Source: Rhodococcus sp. IEGM 1379 (GTDB lineage Bacteria > Actinomycetota > Actinomycetes > Mycobacteriales > Mycobacteriaceae). From it: a DNA stretch of 64,000 nt. The DNA lies in the NCBI RefSeq assembly GCF_030056815.1, contig NZ_JASHKR010000004.1, positions 125,880 to 189,879 of the forward strand, in the 5' to 3' direction. The position numbers and the translations under genes were made by a program. This document shows, piece after piece, positions 19,740 to 31,959 of this stretch (position 1 is its first letter; each line of letters begins with the position of its first letter). The notes under the pieces were generated by a model. That model was not told the origin of the DNA, did not search any database, and saw nothing but the letters and a program-made list of their open reading frames with translations.

Positions 19740-21206
19740 GTGGACACCCAGGACTCCTACGTCGATGTACGCGAGACGACTACCGGCGTCGTCATCCTTG
19801 TGCGTGACCGCGCCTACAAGATCAAGAAGGCGATATCGACCGCCTACCTGGATTTCGGAAGCCCGGCGCAACGCGAGGCTGCGCTGCTCCGCGAACTCGA
19901 ATTGAATCGGAGGATGTGCCCGGACGTGTATCTGGGCGTGACGCACCTGAACGATCCGCTCGACGAGTCCATCGAGCCGATTCTGGTGATGGCCCGCATG
20001 CCTGACGATCGACGACTGTCGTCGATGATCACGTCAGGTCAGGATGTGACAGACGAATTGCACGACATCGCTTCTGCAGTGTCCGAGTTCCACCGCCGTG
20101 CGGCCCGCGGCACTTGGATCGACGAACGTGCAACAGCCGACAGTGTCGGCGCGCGGTGGAAGACCAACCTTGCCGAACTACGAAAGTTATGTGTGGGGAC
20201 CGTGCCCGGTGACACCGTCGACGAACTCGAAAACCTGGCCGAGTCGTTCATACTCGGCCGAACAGCACTGTTCGACAAGAGAATTGCCGCGGGGCACATC
20301 GTCGACGGACACGGCGATCTGCTGTCCGACGACATCTTCGTTCTCCCCGACGGTCCCAGAATCCTCGACTGCCTCGACTTCGACGACCGACTCAGATTCG
20401 TCGATACTGTAGACGACGCGAGTTTCCTCGCCATGGATCTGGAATTTCTCGGGCACGAGGACTTGGCAGGCGCATTTCTCACGTCGATGGCGACGATGTC
20501 GCAAGACCGGCCACCGCGAGCGCTGATCGACCACTACATCGCCTACCGAGCGACTGTCCGCGCAAAAGTCGACGCATTACGTATGCGTCAAGGCGACAGA
20601 GGCAGTGTCGCCCGACTCGAACGTCATCTCGCTCTTGCCTATTCCCACCTTCGACGTGCCGAGGTGCGGTTGTGCCTCGTCGGCGGACTCCCGGGTTCGG
20701 GTAAGTCGACTCTGTCGGCAGCACTCGCCGAATATACCGGCGCAGTTGTTGTTTCGAGCGACCGTGTGCGCCGCGAGTTGGTCGACAACGGCACACTCAC
20801 CGGCAGCGTCCGGGAGTACCGGGAAGGCCTGTACTCTCCCGTTGCCATGGATACGGTCTACTCCGAGATGCTCACCCGCGCTCACGAGCAATTGACCCGG
20901 GGACAATCTGTGATTCTGGACGCGACGTGGTCTGATTCCAAGCATCGACAGCAAGCAGAGGCACTGGCGGCGTCCACTTCCTCTAAGTTGATCGAAATCT
21001 ACTGCAGTGCAGCGCTACCTGTTGCAGTGCAACGAATAGCGATGCGCACGGAATCGCTCTCCGACGCCACCGCAGCAACTGCAACGGCCATCGAGCGAGA
21101 CCACGATCCGTGGCCGGAAGCCGTCTCGATCGATACCAATGCGACTGTCCACGTAAGCGTCGATGCCGCTCTGGACGTGTGGAACTCGGCTACGAAAGGG
21201 CCGTAA
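19740..21206 (+). CDS. Rv2004c-like protein: phosphotransferase-like domain plus P-loop kinase
   Basis: 488 aa from GTG 19740, with GAGGAG eight to ten bases upstream. The N-terminal half resembles aminoglycoside phosphotransferase-type kinases (VDGHGDLLSDDIF followed by ILDCLDFDD near residues 195-215). The C-terminal third carries a Walker A motif LVGGLPGSGKSTL (about residue 317) as in zeta-toxin/AAA small-molecule kinases, and ILDATWSD. M. tuberculosis Rv2004c (498 aa, DosR regulon) has the same architecture. Substrate unknown. The gene ends 4 nt from the convergent nitroreductase gene. Confidence 0.82.
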   Translation: MDTQDSYVDVRETTTGVVILVRDRAYKIKKAISTAYLDFGSPAQREAALLRELELNRRMCPDVYLGVTHLNDPLDESIEPILVMARMPDDRRLSSMITSGQDVTDELHDIASAVSEFHRRAARGTWIDERATADSVGARWKTNLAELRKLCVGTVPGDTVDELENLAESFILGRTALFDKRIAAGHIVDGHGDLLSDDIFVLPDGPRILDCLDFDDRLRFVDTVDDASFLAMDLEFLGHEDLAGAFLTSMATMSQDRPPRALIDHYIAYRATVRAKVDALRMRQGDRGSVARLERHLALAYSHLRRAEVRLCLVGGLPGSGKSTLSAALAEYTGAVVVSSDRVRRELVDNGTLTGSVREYREGLYSPVAMDTVYSEMLTRAHEQLTRGQSVILDATWSDSKHRQQAEALAASTSSKLIEIYCSAALPVAVQRIAMRTESLSDATAATATAIERDHDPWPEAVSIDTNATVHVSVDAALDVWNSATKGP

Positions 21207-21210
21207 GGGT

Positions 21211-22230
21211 TCAGTGCACGATCGTCAGAACATCCTCGATCGCGCGGCGTCCCGAGGCAATCGGTTCGTTGGCACCTGAGTCCGCGTCCCCCGTGTCCGT
21301 CTCCGTACCGTGCGGTTTCAGTCCGATCCGGATCATGACCTGTGGATTCTGAAATGTCTCACCGGACCTCGATGCGACGTCGCGCACGATCTCGCGACTC
21401 GCCTCCACCTCTGTCAAATGTGTCAGTGGACAACTCGCCAGGTGCGATGCCGTTGCGTGCAGCAACACCGAGGACAGCGCCTGTCCCGCATTCAACCAGT
21501 CGATCGGCGCGTCCGAAGGCGTGCTGAGCAGAACCAGCGCAGCGTGGTCCCGAGCATCACGTTCGATTTTCAGATGCCCGGAAGGGAACGCTCGGGCAGA
21601 GGCAGACTCGTGCGACGACAGCACATCCGGCAGTGCATCCCGCGGAATTCCCTCGTCGGATCCGGCTGAACGAATCCACTCCTCGAGCTCATTCCAATAA
21701 TCGGGATCATTGCGATGCTCTTGCGTAGCGATAGCCGACGCGTGCTCCAGCATGGATCCGTACTGCCGCGCCAGGATGGTCATCGACGCGCCGAATTCCT
21801 TCGCGCCGTGTGCGAGTGCCCCCATTGATCCGACCGGAGGCGCATCGAACTGACGCCGGTCGGTCCGTCGGCGCTCCAAGGACGAGAACAGAGCAGCACT
21901 GGAGCCTTCCGGATGCGCCCGCCCCCGGAACGTGATCGAGGCCAACAAATCCGGTTCGGAATGGTCCGGAAGTATCGTGACGATCGGTTCGAGGAGATTG
22001 TGTTCCAGGGCAATTCTCAAGTGATGGAGCGCGCCGCCGCAACTGATGATCAATTGCCGACCGTCTGGATCCTCGACCGGAATCGAGCGTCGACGATCGA
22101 CGTACAAGCTGAGTTGACCGCGTTGCAGTCGCCACGACCACGGCTGAACGTTATGAACGGACGGTGCCGCGCATGCGTACTCGACTGCACTGGTGATTGT
22201 CTCGGGACATGCGCTTGCATAGTGCGCCAT
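21211..22230 (-). CDS. Acg-family nitroreductase-like protein
   Basis: About 339 aa. The N-terminus (TSAVEYACAAPSVHNVQPWSW) and DPDGRQLIISCGGALHHLRIALE are hallmarks of the Acg family (Rv2032, Rv3127, Rv3131). These FMN-binding, nitroreductase-fold proteins are induced by DosR and lack demonstrated nitroreductase activity; they may sequester flavin. The ATG at 22230 is chosen to match the family start; TTG 22266 is the alternative. It lies downstream of devS on the same strand with a gap of about 200 nt, so it may be co-transcribed. Confidence 0.85.
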   Translation of the reverse strand: MAHYASACPETITSAVEYACAAPSVHNVQPWSWRLQRGQLSLYVDRRRSIPVEDPDGRQLIISCGGALHHLRIALEHNLLEPIVTILPDHSEPDLLASITFRGRAHPEGSSAALFSSLERRRTDRRQFDAPPVGSMGALAHGAKEFGASMTILARQYGSMLEHASAIATQEHRNDPDYWNELEEWIRSAGSDEGIPRDALPDVLSSHESASARAFPSGHLKIERDARDHAALVLLSTPSDAPIDWLNAGQALSSVLLHATASHLASCPLTHLTEVEASREIVRDVASRSGETFQNPQVMIRIGLKPHGTETDTGDADSGANEPIASGRRAIEDVLTIVH

Positions 22231-22426
22231 TACAGACCGCTCTCGTCGGAAATCCTCCGCAGGCAAGCCTGCCGCGATATCTCAGGCCGATCTGCCGCAG
22301 GTGCCTCTCTCGATTCTGCAATGGCAGCCCGGGTTCTCGCTACGGTCCTTGGTCATCACGGAGCCACCAGCCGACACCATCGGCTCAAGCCGAGTCGGAT
22401 ACTCCACCGTGACATCCGCGTCGTCG

Positions 22427-24762
<2,336 letters not shown>

Positions 24763-24835
24763 CAAGACGTCCATTCTCCACGCAGGTAGACAAGAATACC
24801 CACACTCCACGACTACCCATCGGCGAACGAACCAA

Positions 24836-25807
24836 TCAACTCGTCGAGAAAACGTCGGCCACCGACCTGCGGGCCGTCAATACCGGCGGAGTACCGTTCG
24901 GGGCACGTCCGATGCGCACCAGCATCTGCGGAACCCCGATCTCGGGCACAATCCGGTGAATCACCGAACGACTCCTCGGCACCTCGGTCACGTGGGACAG
25001 CGGGCAGGTCGCCGCCCCACACACCGTCGCTTCGAGCAAGACAGCGGACAGCGCCCGCCCACAGTGCAGCCAATCGGTTCGGGTGTCAGTCGGCGTTCCG
25101 AATGCGAGCACAGTCGACTCGTCAACCGAACCGGATTCTTCCGGCGGCGCATTGTGCCGTGAGGGGAAGGTACGACCGATCGGAACTCCTGCCGCACCCG
25201 AAACGAGCGACGTCTCCGGGATACCACCTGATGTCAGGGAATGCCCCGCCCACCAATGCAACTCGGCCTGATACTCCGGATCGTAACGCCGTGCCGACGC
25301 TGTCGATTCAGTCGCCTCGAGAAGTCCTTCCCTCTGAACCGGATCCAGTGCGACAACACTGACCCCCAATTCACGGGCCTGACCAACAGCACGCTCGACC
25401 AGAGCGTCCATACCTTCGAAGACCCCGAATGCGCGACGATCTGTCCGTCTGCGACGGATAGCTGTGAGCATGTCGAAATCATGTGAGCGCGGACGCGCAT
25501 CACGCCGAAAGCTGATCGTGGCAAGCAGGTTCGGGGACACCGAACGCTCTTCGTATCGAATGTCGGTGCTCCAGCGCAGTCCCAGGAGTCCCACGCTCAA
25601 GTGGTGTAGCGCGGCGCCGCAACTGATATGAAGCTGTCGACCGGTCGGGTCTGTCGCCGGCAAAAGTCTGGTGTGGTCACCGAGAAGCTGCAGCTGACCG
25701 TCGACGTACTTCCATCGCCACGGCTGACTGTTGTGCAACGAGGGGGCTCGGCACGCCAGATCAACGGCGAGCTGTAGAACGCTCGAGTCGGGTCGGGTGA
25801 GGTCCAT
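24836..25807 (-). CDS. Acg-family nitroreductase-like protein upstream of devR
   Basis: 323 aa. [16 protein letters not shown] and [21 protein letters not shown] are the Acg-family signatures. It is a second copy of the type at 21211-22230 but clearly diverged. It is the first gene of a probable operon with devR and devS, a position held in M. tuberculosis by the universal stress gene Rv3134c. The shared upstream region (25808-26048) with the divergent USP gene holds candidate DevR boxes. Confidence 0.88.
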   Translation of the reverse strand: MDLTRPDSSVLQLAVDLACRAPSLHNSQPWRWKYVDGQLQLLGDHTRLLPATDPTGRQLHISCGAALHHLSVGLLGLRWSTDIRYEERSVSPNLLATISFRRDARPRSHDFDMLTAIRRRRTDRRAFGVFEGMDALVERAVGQARELGVSVVALDPVQREGLLEATESTASARRYDPEYQAELHWWAGHSLTSGGIPETSLVSGAAGVPIGRTFPSRHNAPPEESGSVDESTVLAFGTPTDTRTDWLHCGRALSAVLLEATVCGAATCPLSHVTEVPRSRSVIHRIVPEIGVPQMLVRIGRAPNGTPPVLTARRSVADVFSTS

Positions 25808-25952
25808 TTCTACTCCGGTATCGACTGATGAACGGCCCGGATGCGGCTGTCAGTTGAAGCGTCGCAGCACTCGGCCATCCGCAGAAGTGCCGATTGTCAC
25901 CGCTTTACCGAAATCTGGAATCGAGAACACCCACGAAAAAGAAGGTGACAAC

Positions 25953-26013
25953 GGAAAGGACCTTTTCCTCTGCTAGTACACCCGCCGCTGTCCGACGATT
26001 CAAAGACAGTCCC
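25953..26013. promoter_or_regulatory. Candidate DevR-binding region between divergent Acg and USP genes
   Basis: GGAAAGGACCTTTTCC (25953-25968) is a near-palindrome resembling the DosR box (consensus core GGGACTTTAGTCCC) at about 9 of 14 positions. AGTCCC at 26008-26013 is a perfect half-site 35 nt before the USP start. Neither is a full consensus, so this is a candidate only. Confidence 0.35.
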
Positions 26014-26048
26014 ACTACTCGTGTCTCGAATACCGAAGGAGAACAGTC

Positions 26049-26954
26049 GTGAGAATCAATCCACCGGTAGTCGTCGGATTCGACGGATCGACGCAATCGT
26101 GCGACGCCGTGTGGTGGGGTGCACGTGACGCCGCTCTTCGCGGCGCGCCACTGCTCCTGGTCACGACGATATTCACGCCGACCACCTATGGCGTTCCGAT
26201 CGGTATGCCCGCAACCTACTTCGACGAGCAGGAAGGGGCGGCGAAGAAGCGACTGACGGAAGCTACCGAACTGGCCAAGGCCGCCATCGGCAAACGCAAA
26301 CTAGAGATCGAGGTCGAACTCGCCGAGGATCCACCAATTTCTGTACTTCGACAGATCTCCAAGACCGCTCGGACCGTGGTTGTCGGAACCCGCGGGCACG
26401 GTGAATACACCGGTGGGTTGGTCGGTTCGGTGAGTTCGTCCCTGGCAGTGCACGCACTGTGTCCGGTCGTCGTCGTTCGTGGTCTCGCAGATGACGGACT
26501 TGCTGGTGACGGACTCGACGATGACGCGCGCCCTGTGGTCGTCGGAGTCGACGGAAGTATTCACAGTCAACCTGCCATTGCTGCAGCCTTCGAGGAGGCC
26601 TCCTTGCGGGGCGTCGATTTGGTTGCGGTCCATGCCTGGTCGGATGTTGTTCTCGAAGTGGTCTTCTCGAAGTTCGAGAATGTCGATTGGCAAGCGCGGC
26701 AGGACACCGAACGCGCGCTGCTGGCGGAAAGCCTGGCCGGATTCGGTGATCGATATCCGGACGTGAGTGTGAACACCGTCGTGGTCAAGGACAAGCCCGG
26801 CCAGAATCTGATCGACCATTCCGGACGCGCTCAATTGATCGTTCTCGGTCGGCGCGGACGCGGCGGTTTCAGCGGCATGCTTCTCGGAAGCACATGCCGG
26901 GAAGTCCTTCACGGCGCGCAGTGTCCGCTCATGGTCGTCAACAGTCATCGGTGA
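26049..26954 (+). CDS. Tandem universal stress protein
   Basis: 301 aa made of two USP domains (about 1-145 and 155-300). Each ends in the ATP-binding motif G-x2-G-x9-G-S/T ([30 protein letters not shown]). Both halves open with the expected strand (VVVGFDGSTQS; VVVGVDGSIHS). Such tandem USPs are prominent DosR targets in mycobacteria. Transcribed divergently from the Acg-devR-devS operon, and the HAD gene follows after 2 nt. Confidence 0.9.
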   Translation: MRINPPVVVGFDGSTQSCDAVWWGARDAALRGAPLLLVTTIFTPTTYGVPIGMPATYFDEQEGAAKKRLTEATELAKAAIGKRKLEIEVELAEDPPISVLRQISKTARTVVVGTRGHGEYTGGLVGSVSSSLAVHALCPVVVVRGLADDGLAGDGLDDDARPVVVGVDGSIHSQPAIAAAFEEASLRGVDLVAVHAWSDVVLEVVFSKFENVDWQARQDTERALLAESLAGFGDRYPDVSVNTVVVKDKPGQNLIDHSGRAQLIVLGRRGRGGFSGMLLGSTCREVLHGAQCPLMVVNSHR

Positions 26955-26956
26955 CC

Positions 26957-27721
26957 ATGGTGCAAACAGAAACACCATCTCGGGCGTCGATCATGATCGG
27001 CGGCAAGGCCTTTCGTGCCGTTCTGTTCGACATGGACGGCGTGGTCACCGACACCGCGCGTCTCCACCTTGCGGCGTGGCATCGTCTGTTCCAGGACCTG
27101 ACCGAGCGCGGCGATGTGGGAAACGTGGAGCTCAATGACGACGATTACCGGCAATACATCGACGGAAAGGACCGGGGACGAGGCCTGATGTCCTACCTCG
27201 ATTCGCGCCGCGTAGTGGTACCGCCCGGAACTCCTGACGACTCCCCGAACGCCATCACGATCCGTAACCTCCTTCGCCGCAAGAACACTTACTTTCTGGA
27301 CGAACTCGATCGCAATGGCGTCGAGGTGATCGCTCCCACGGTCCGATGGATTCAGCAACTACGCTCGATGGGCGTCCGCACTGCTGTTGTGTCGGCAAGC
27401 AAAAATGCGCGGTTCGTGCTCGATCGAGCGGGACTCACCAACTACTTCGATGCTCGCGTTGACGGAATCGATACTGCAACTCTCGGCTTGTCCGGCAAGC
27501 CCGACCCCGATACCTACATAGAAGCTGCACGGAGACTGTCAATGTCGCCATCTGAATGCGTTGTCGTCGAAGACGCGACCGCCGGAATCCGCGCCGGCCG
27601 TTCCGGGGGCTTCGGACTCTGCGTCGGTTTGGGTCCCACGGAGAATTTTGCAGCCTTGACCGAGAGTGGCGCAGACGTGGCGGTATCCGATGTCAGCCAG
27701 ATCGATTACCTACAACCATGA
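26957..27721 (+). CDS. HAD-superfamily beta-phosphoglucomutase-like protein
   Basis: 254 aa. Catalytic motif I AVLFDMDGVVTDTA, the serine motif TAVVSASKN, and SGKPDPDTYIEAA followed by VVEDATAGIRAGR are all present, as in beta-phosphoglucomutase-type HAD enzymes. It resembles the N-terminal domain of M. tuberculosis Rv2006 (DDYRQYIDGK segment), but here it is a separate gene with an apparently functional active site. Function would fit with the trehalose/kojibiose-type phosphorylase next door, whose product is beta-glucose 1-phosphate. ATG 26957 follows the USP stop by 2 nt. Confidence 0.85.
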   Translation: MVQTETPSRASIMIGGKAFRAVLFDMDGVVTDTARLHLAAWHRLFQDLTERGDVGNVELNDDDYRQYIDGKDRGRGLMSYLDSRRVVVPPGTPDDSPNAITIRNLLRRKNTYFLDELDRNGVEVIAPTVRWIQQLRSMGVRTAVVSASKNARFVLDRAGLTNYFDARVDGIDTATLGLSGKPDPDTYIEAARRLSMSPSECVVVEDATAGIRAGRSGGFGLCVGLGPTENFAALTESGADVAVSDVSQIDYLQP

Positions 27722-27724
27722 TCG

Positions 27725-30700
27725 CTACGTCAGTCGGACTGTGGCACCCGGATGGAGTTGCACAACCTGACCGCGGCACTCGATCTCGATCGACGGCTGG
27801 TTTCCCATCCCGGCGCTGACCTGCACTACCTTGCCGTTGATGCGCAGACGCAGACGGTGTCCCCGGTAGAAAATGGGAAACTCCAAGGTCCCGAGCGGTT
27901 CTGGCCAGTGCGGGGAGAAGATCAGGCGGTCACCTCGCGTCTCGAGCCCAGTGAAGCACCTTTGCACTAGGTCGACGCTACCGGCCATGGCGGCCAAGTG
28001 AATTCCCTCCGAGGTGGTGCCACCCTGTATATCGGCAATGTCAGATTTGAGCGCCAGGTCAAAAAATTCCATGGCCCGGTCGCGATTGGCTCTGGCCAGC
28101 ACCCAGGAATGGACGACGCCACTCAGCGTCGAACCGTGTGAAGTACGTGCCATGTAATAGTCGATGGTCCTCGGAATGGCGTCACCCGCAAATTCGTAGC
28201 CCAAACCGTCGAAGATGCAACGTAACTCGTCAGCGGACAGTAGGTAGAACAGCATCACCACGTCGGCCTGCTTCGACGCCTTGTAGCAGTTGACGTCATC
28301 ACCCTCTGCTTCGAGGATTCGATCGAGACGTTGAATGTCGCTGTAGCGCAAGCGATATTCTTCCCAATCCAGTTCCGGAAGGTCTGCGTATCCTTCGAAC
28401 TGGCTAATGACCTGATCGTGAAACGGAACGAACATTCTGCGAGTGATATCCCGCCAACGCTCGATCTCCTCAGCGGGCAGGCCCAGCGTCTGAGTGAGGT
28501 CCGACCGGATCTGAAGCGGGACCACGTCGAGCGCCTCGAGTGCCCGCAGAATCACCCATACCGACATGACATTGGTATAGGCGTTGTTGTCGATCCCATC
28601 GTAGGGAGCGCTCGGGTATCCGGAATGGAACTCGTCAGGTCCGATGACGCCGCGGATGACGTACCGGCCGCATGCCTGATCGAAGGAGGCAAGACCCGCG
28701 TAGAAACGAGCGATCTCCACCAACATCTCAGCACCGCAATCGATCAGGTACTCGAGATCTCCGGTCACCTGGTAGTACTGCCAGACGTTGTACGCGATCG
28801 CGATGCCGATGTGGTGCTGGCGCCGGCTCGGATCCGGGTTCCAGCGACCGGATCTCGGATTGAGATGCAGTTGCTGACTCTCCTCCCGTCCGTCGCTACC
28901 CGACTGCCACGGGAACATCGCGCCCTGCTGACCGGCTTCTATCGCGGCCCGGCGGGCCTCCCCCAAACGTCCGTACCGGTACCGGAGCAACGACCGGGTC
29001 AGCTTAGGTAGGCGCAGGTTCAGCACTGAAAAAACGAACAACTCGTCCCAGAAGATATGACCGCGGTAGGCCTCGCCGTGCAATCCGCGAGCCGGCACGC
29101 CCGCGTCACGGTCGGCAGTGTTCGGTGAGACCGTCTGCAACAGATGAAGAAGGTGGAACCGGATGACGCGCAGTGCGTGTCCGTGGCCGTCGAGGTCGAT
29201 GCCCATGCGGTCCCACAGACCCACCATCGCAAGCACGTGATCTTCGAGCACCACGTCGAAACGGCCCAGACGAGGGAGCCAGCGCTCGGCTTCGTCGGCC
29301 GGCTCGGACAACGCGTGATCGCGTCCGGTGAACAGAGTCACCATCTTCTCCAGAGTCACCAAGCAGCCCACTTCGAGGTGCAGAGTGATGTCGTGCCCGA
29401 TCCGGCCGTCGCCTTCCACCAGTCGGTACTCGCTGGGAAAGGGCTCTCCATTGCGCCACACGGTATTTCGTGCCGCCATCGCAACCGGTATCCGGGAGTT
29501 GTTGGTCTGCACCGCGAGCAGCACTGTGTTGTCGGACAGTGCAGTGGTCTGCAGCAATTCGAGGTGGTGACCGCCGAGTTCGTGATAGCGCTCGACCAGC
29601 GCGTTGTGGACCGTGCCGTCCAGTTGCGAGCGGATCTCGAGTTTGCCCGACCAGTCTTCGGCCACAACCCTCATCTGGAGGGCACAGGCATGCGCGAGAT
29701 GCATGGCAACAAATCTTCGCTGGACAACCGAGGTGGTCCGGCCCTCGTTGTCGCGTATTCGGATCCGACGAGTCAGAACGCCCCGGCGAAGATCGACGTA
29801 CTGGCTGTACTCGAGAACCTCCGCGGCGTCGATATCGAACCACGGCCCGCCCTCGATCCGGAACGTCACCGGCAACCAGTTCGGCAGGTTCACGATGCTC
29901 TCGTTGTCGACCGTGATCCCGGATACTTCGTCCTGCAGGCGGTTGAAGATGCCGGCAGCGTACGTACCCGGGTAGTGCACGACCCCAGCGCGGGACTCCG
30001 GTGCGCATCCGCGAGTGGCGAAAGCTCCGTTACCTACCGTGCAGAGCGCTTCCCTCAACTTCTCGGTAGTGGGGTCGTACCCGTCGAAGAACACCGTCCA
30101 GGGATCGTCGGGCGGCGGCACAGTCTCCGGACCGCTTCCCAGCAAATCTGCCAGCCATTGCAACAATTGGCGGACCTGGTCGGGGCTATCGACCGCAAAC
30201 CGAGCGGCCGACTGCCGATCACCGTCCTCGAAGTGGCGCACCACGATTCCGACGCCGCGGTCCGCCAGCGCAACGAAGGCGTCCTCATCGGTGAGGTCGT
30301 CGCCGATGTAGATCGGCAGCACGTTATCGGTGTGCGCGAGGTGATCGAGAATCCAGTCCAGAGTCCGGCCTTTGTCCCAGTCGACGTCGGGGCGAAGCTC
30401 GGTGACCTTGCGTCCGCTGGTGACACGGAACCCGGCTCGATCAGCGACCTCATGGACCGTGGCGACAACCTCGTCGACCCTGTCGACGTCGACGTTCCGA
30501 TGATGAACGGCAACAGCAAAATGCTTGTGCTCCACCACAACCCCCGGCACACCCGACAAACGGCTCCGAAGCGCTTCTGCGGCACGCTCGAGGTTCGGGA
30601 CCGAAGCCAGGGCCGCATCATTTCGGTTGTGTTGTCCGTCCGGTCCGACGAGTTCGAAACCATGACTACCCGCGTACCAGATCCCGGTCAGACCGACTCT

Positions 30701-30967
30701 GCCCTGTACGTCTGCCAGATCGCGGCCACTGATCACACCCACCGGGCAACTACGAGCCAGCGTGGCAAGCTCTTCTGCTACGCCGTCGACCAGAGTGGCA
30801 GCGGTCGGGTCGTTCACGATGCGAGAGAGGGTGCCGTCGAAGTCCAGAAAGACTGCGGGTCGCCGGGAACGCACGAGAACGGTCAACTGATCTCGCGACG
30901 TCAGAGCTTCCGGTATTTCCGACATTCGGCGGTCGTTACGGCGAGGGTCGATGGCAGTTCTAGTCAT
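27725..30967 (-). CDS. Trehalose-6-phosphate phosphatase fused to GH65 disaccharide phosphorylase
   Basis: 1080 aa. Residues ~20-260 are an OtsB phosphatase: AVFLDFDGTLSRI (DxDxT), VISGRDLADV and YIGDDLTDEDAF. Residues ~300-1070 are a glycoside hydrolase family 65 domain: EAYRGHIFWDELF, GAMFPWQSGSDGRE, and GVIGPDEFHSG with the catalytic glutamate. The architecture equals the C-terminal four fifths of M. tuberculosis Rv2006 (otsB1). Probable roles are making and phosphorolysing trehalose or a related disaccharide. The ATG overlaps the stop of the upstream USP gene by 4 nt; the 3' end is 3 nt from the convergent HAD gene. Confidence 0.92.
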   Translation of the reverse strand: MTRTAIDPRRNDRRMSEIPEALTSRDQLTVLVRSRRPAVFLDFDGTLSRIVNDPTAATLVDGVAEELATLARSCPVGVISGRDLADVQGRVGLTGIWYAGSHGFELVGPDGQHNRNDAALASVPNLERAAEALRSRLSGVPGVVVEHKHFAVAVHHRNVDVDRVDEVVATVHEVADRAGFRVTSGRKVTELRPDVDWDKGRTLDWILDHLAHTDNVLPIYIGDDLTDEDAFVALADRGVGIVVRHFEDGDRQSAARFAVDSPDQVRQLLQWLADLLGSGPETVPPPDDPWTVFFDGYDPTTEKLREALCTVGNGAFATRGCAPESRAGVVHYPGTYAAGIFNRLQDEVSGITVDNESIVNLPNWLPVTFRIEGGPWFDIDAAEVLEYSQYVDLRRGVLTRRIRIRDNEGRTTSVVQRRFVAMHLAHACALQMRVVAEDWSGKLEIRSQLDGTVHNALVERYHELGGHHLELLQTTALSDNTVLLAVQTNNSRIPVAMAARNTVWRNGEPFPSEYRLVEGDGRIGHDITLHLEVGCLVTLEKMVTLFTGRDHALSEPADEAERWLPRLGRFDVVLEDHVLAMVGLWDRMGIDLDGHGHALRVIRFHLLHLLQTVSPNTADRDAGVPARGLHGEAYRGHIFWDELFVFSVLNLRLPKLTRSLLRYRYGRLGEARRAAIEAGQQGAMFPWQSGSDGREESQQLHLNPRSGRWNPDPSRRQHHIGIAIAYNVWQYYQVTGDLEYLIDCGAEMLVEIARFYAGLASFDQACGRYVIRGVIGPDEFHSGYPSAPYDGIDNNAYTNVMSVWVILRALEALDVVPLQIRSDLTQTLGLPAEEIERWRDITRRMFVPFHDQVISQFEGYADLPELDWEEYRLRYSDIQRLDRILEAEGDDVNCYKASKQADVVMLFYLLSADELRCIFDGLGYEFAGDAIPRTIDYYMARTSHGSTLSGVVHSWVLARANRDRAMEFFDLALKSDIADIQGGTTSEGIHLAAMAGSVDLVQRCFTGLETRGDRLIFSPHWPEPLGTLEFPIFYRGHRLRLRINGKVVQVSAGMGNQPSIEIECRGQVVQLHPGATVRLT

Positions 30968-31872
30968 GAAATCAACTCCTGTGATGCATGTTCATCGACA
31001 CTTTCGCCGCCGGGCCGTCTGACAATCACCAGTGGGCACGGAGTTCTATGCAACAGGGCTGAACCTGTTGAGCCGAGAGCCATCCCGGCGAAGCCGCCCC
31101 GTCCCCGATTTCCCACCACAACCAGCTGGGCATCACCCGCCAACGCTAGGAGATGGTGCACGGGCCGGTCCCGAACCAGATTCTGCCGCACCCCGACGTC
31201 AGGGAACCGCTTCCACCACCGGGACACACTTTCCGCCAGCACCAACCGCCCGGCTTCCTCCACCGCGGCGCGAACCTCAGCCCCCGCATCGACCTGAATC
31301 GTTGACAGATCTTGGTCGAAACAAGCATGCAGCACAATCAGTGCCGCTCCGTGAAGCGCACATTCCTCGAAGGCGAGGCCGATAGCCGGTTCGCTGTTCA
31401 TCGACCCGTCAACACCGACCACGACGGGTCCCGAACTATCCTTGACCCTTGACCAACCGTCGATCACGACCACCGGGCAATGCGCTTGACGAGCCACCGC
31501 CGAGCTCACCGAGCCGATAAGCCCGCCGGAGAACTCGCCGAGCCCGCGGCGTCCGAGCACGATCATCACGGCCTCCTCGGAGCGATCGATCAGCACTCCC
31601 GGCGCGTACTGGAGCGACACCTCTGTCTGGATTTCGATCGGTTCGCCATCTGTCGCCGCTCTGGCCACTCCGAGGGCCGCAGCAAGCACTCGAGCTGCCC
31701 GAGCGTGTAACTCGCGGGCCAGGTGCGGACCATCATCCGTTCGACGATACGTGGTGCAGCACAAGAGAAGTAATGGCACCGCACGCAGAGTTGCCTCGCG
31801 TGCGGCCCACCGCAACGCATCCAGCGAATGCTGGGATCCATCGATTCCCACAATGATCGGAGGTCTGACCAC
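30964..31872 (-). CDS. Tandem universal stress protein, Rv2005c-like
   Basis: About 302 aa with two USP domains. ATP-binding motifs GRRGLGEFSGGLIGS and GNRGRGGFAGMALGS are present. The GTG at 31872 has GGAGG five bases upstream and gives the normal start VRPPIIVGIDGSQHS; a GTG at 31884 would place that ribosome site inside the gene. It is translationally coupled to the OtsB-GH65 gene. M. tuberculosis has the same USP/otsB1 pairing (Rv2005c-Rv2006), which supports a shared dormancy role. Confidence 0.9.
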   Translation of the reverse strand: MVRPPIIVGIDGSQHSLDALRWAAREATLRAVPLLLLCCTTYRRTDDGPHLARELHARAARVLAAALGVARAATDGEPIEIQTEVSLQYAPGVLIDRSEEAVMIVLGRRGLGEFSGGLIGSVSSAVARQAHCPVVVIDGWSRVKDSSGPVVVGVDGSMNSEPAIGLAFEECALHGAALIVLHACFDQDLSTIQVDAGAEVRAAVEEAGRLVLAESVSRWWKRFPDVGVRQNLVRDRPVHHLLALAGDAQLVVVGNRGRGGFAGMALGSTGSALLHRTPCPLVIVRRPGGESVDEHASQELIS

Positions 31873-31959
31873 GGCGACCTCCACAGCGATAGATGTCGGC
31901 GTCCACGGCCAACAAGTGCTTCACCATTGCTCCATCCACGCCCCTTCCCGCGGAGTGGT

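Noticed and set aside
29144..31297. A 717-codon open frame on the plus strand opposite the OtsB-GH65 gene
   Set aside because: It is antisense to a protein with clear motifs in both domains; the translation has no family features and arises from high-GC codon bias.
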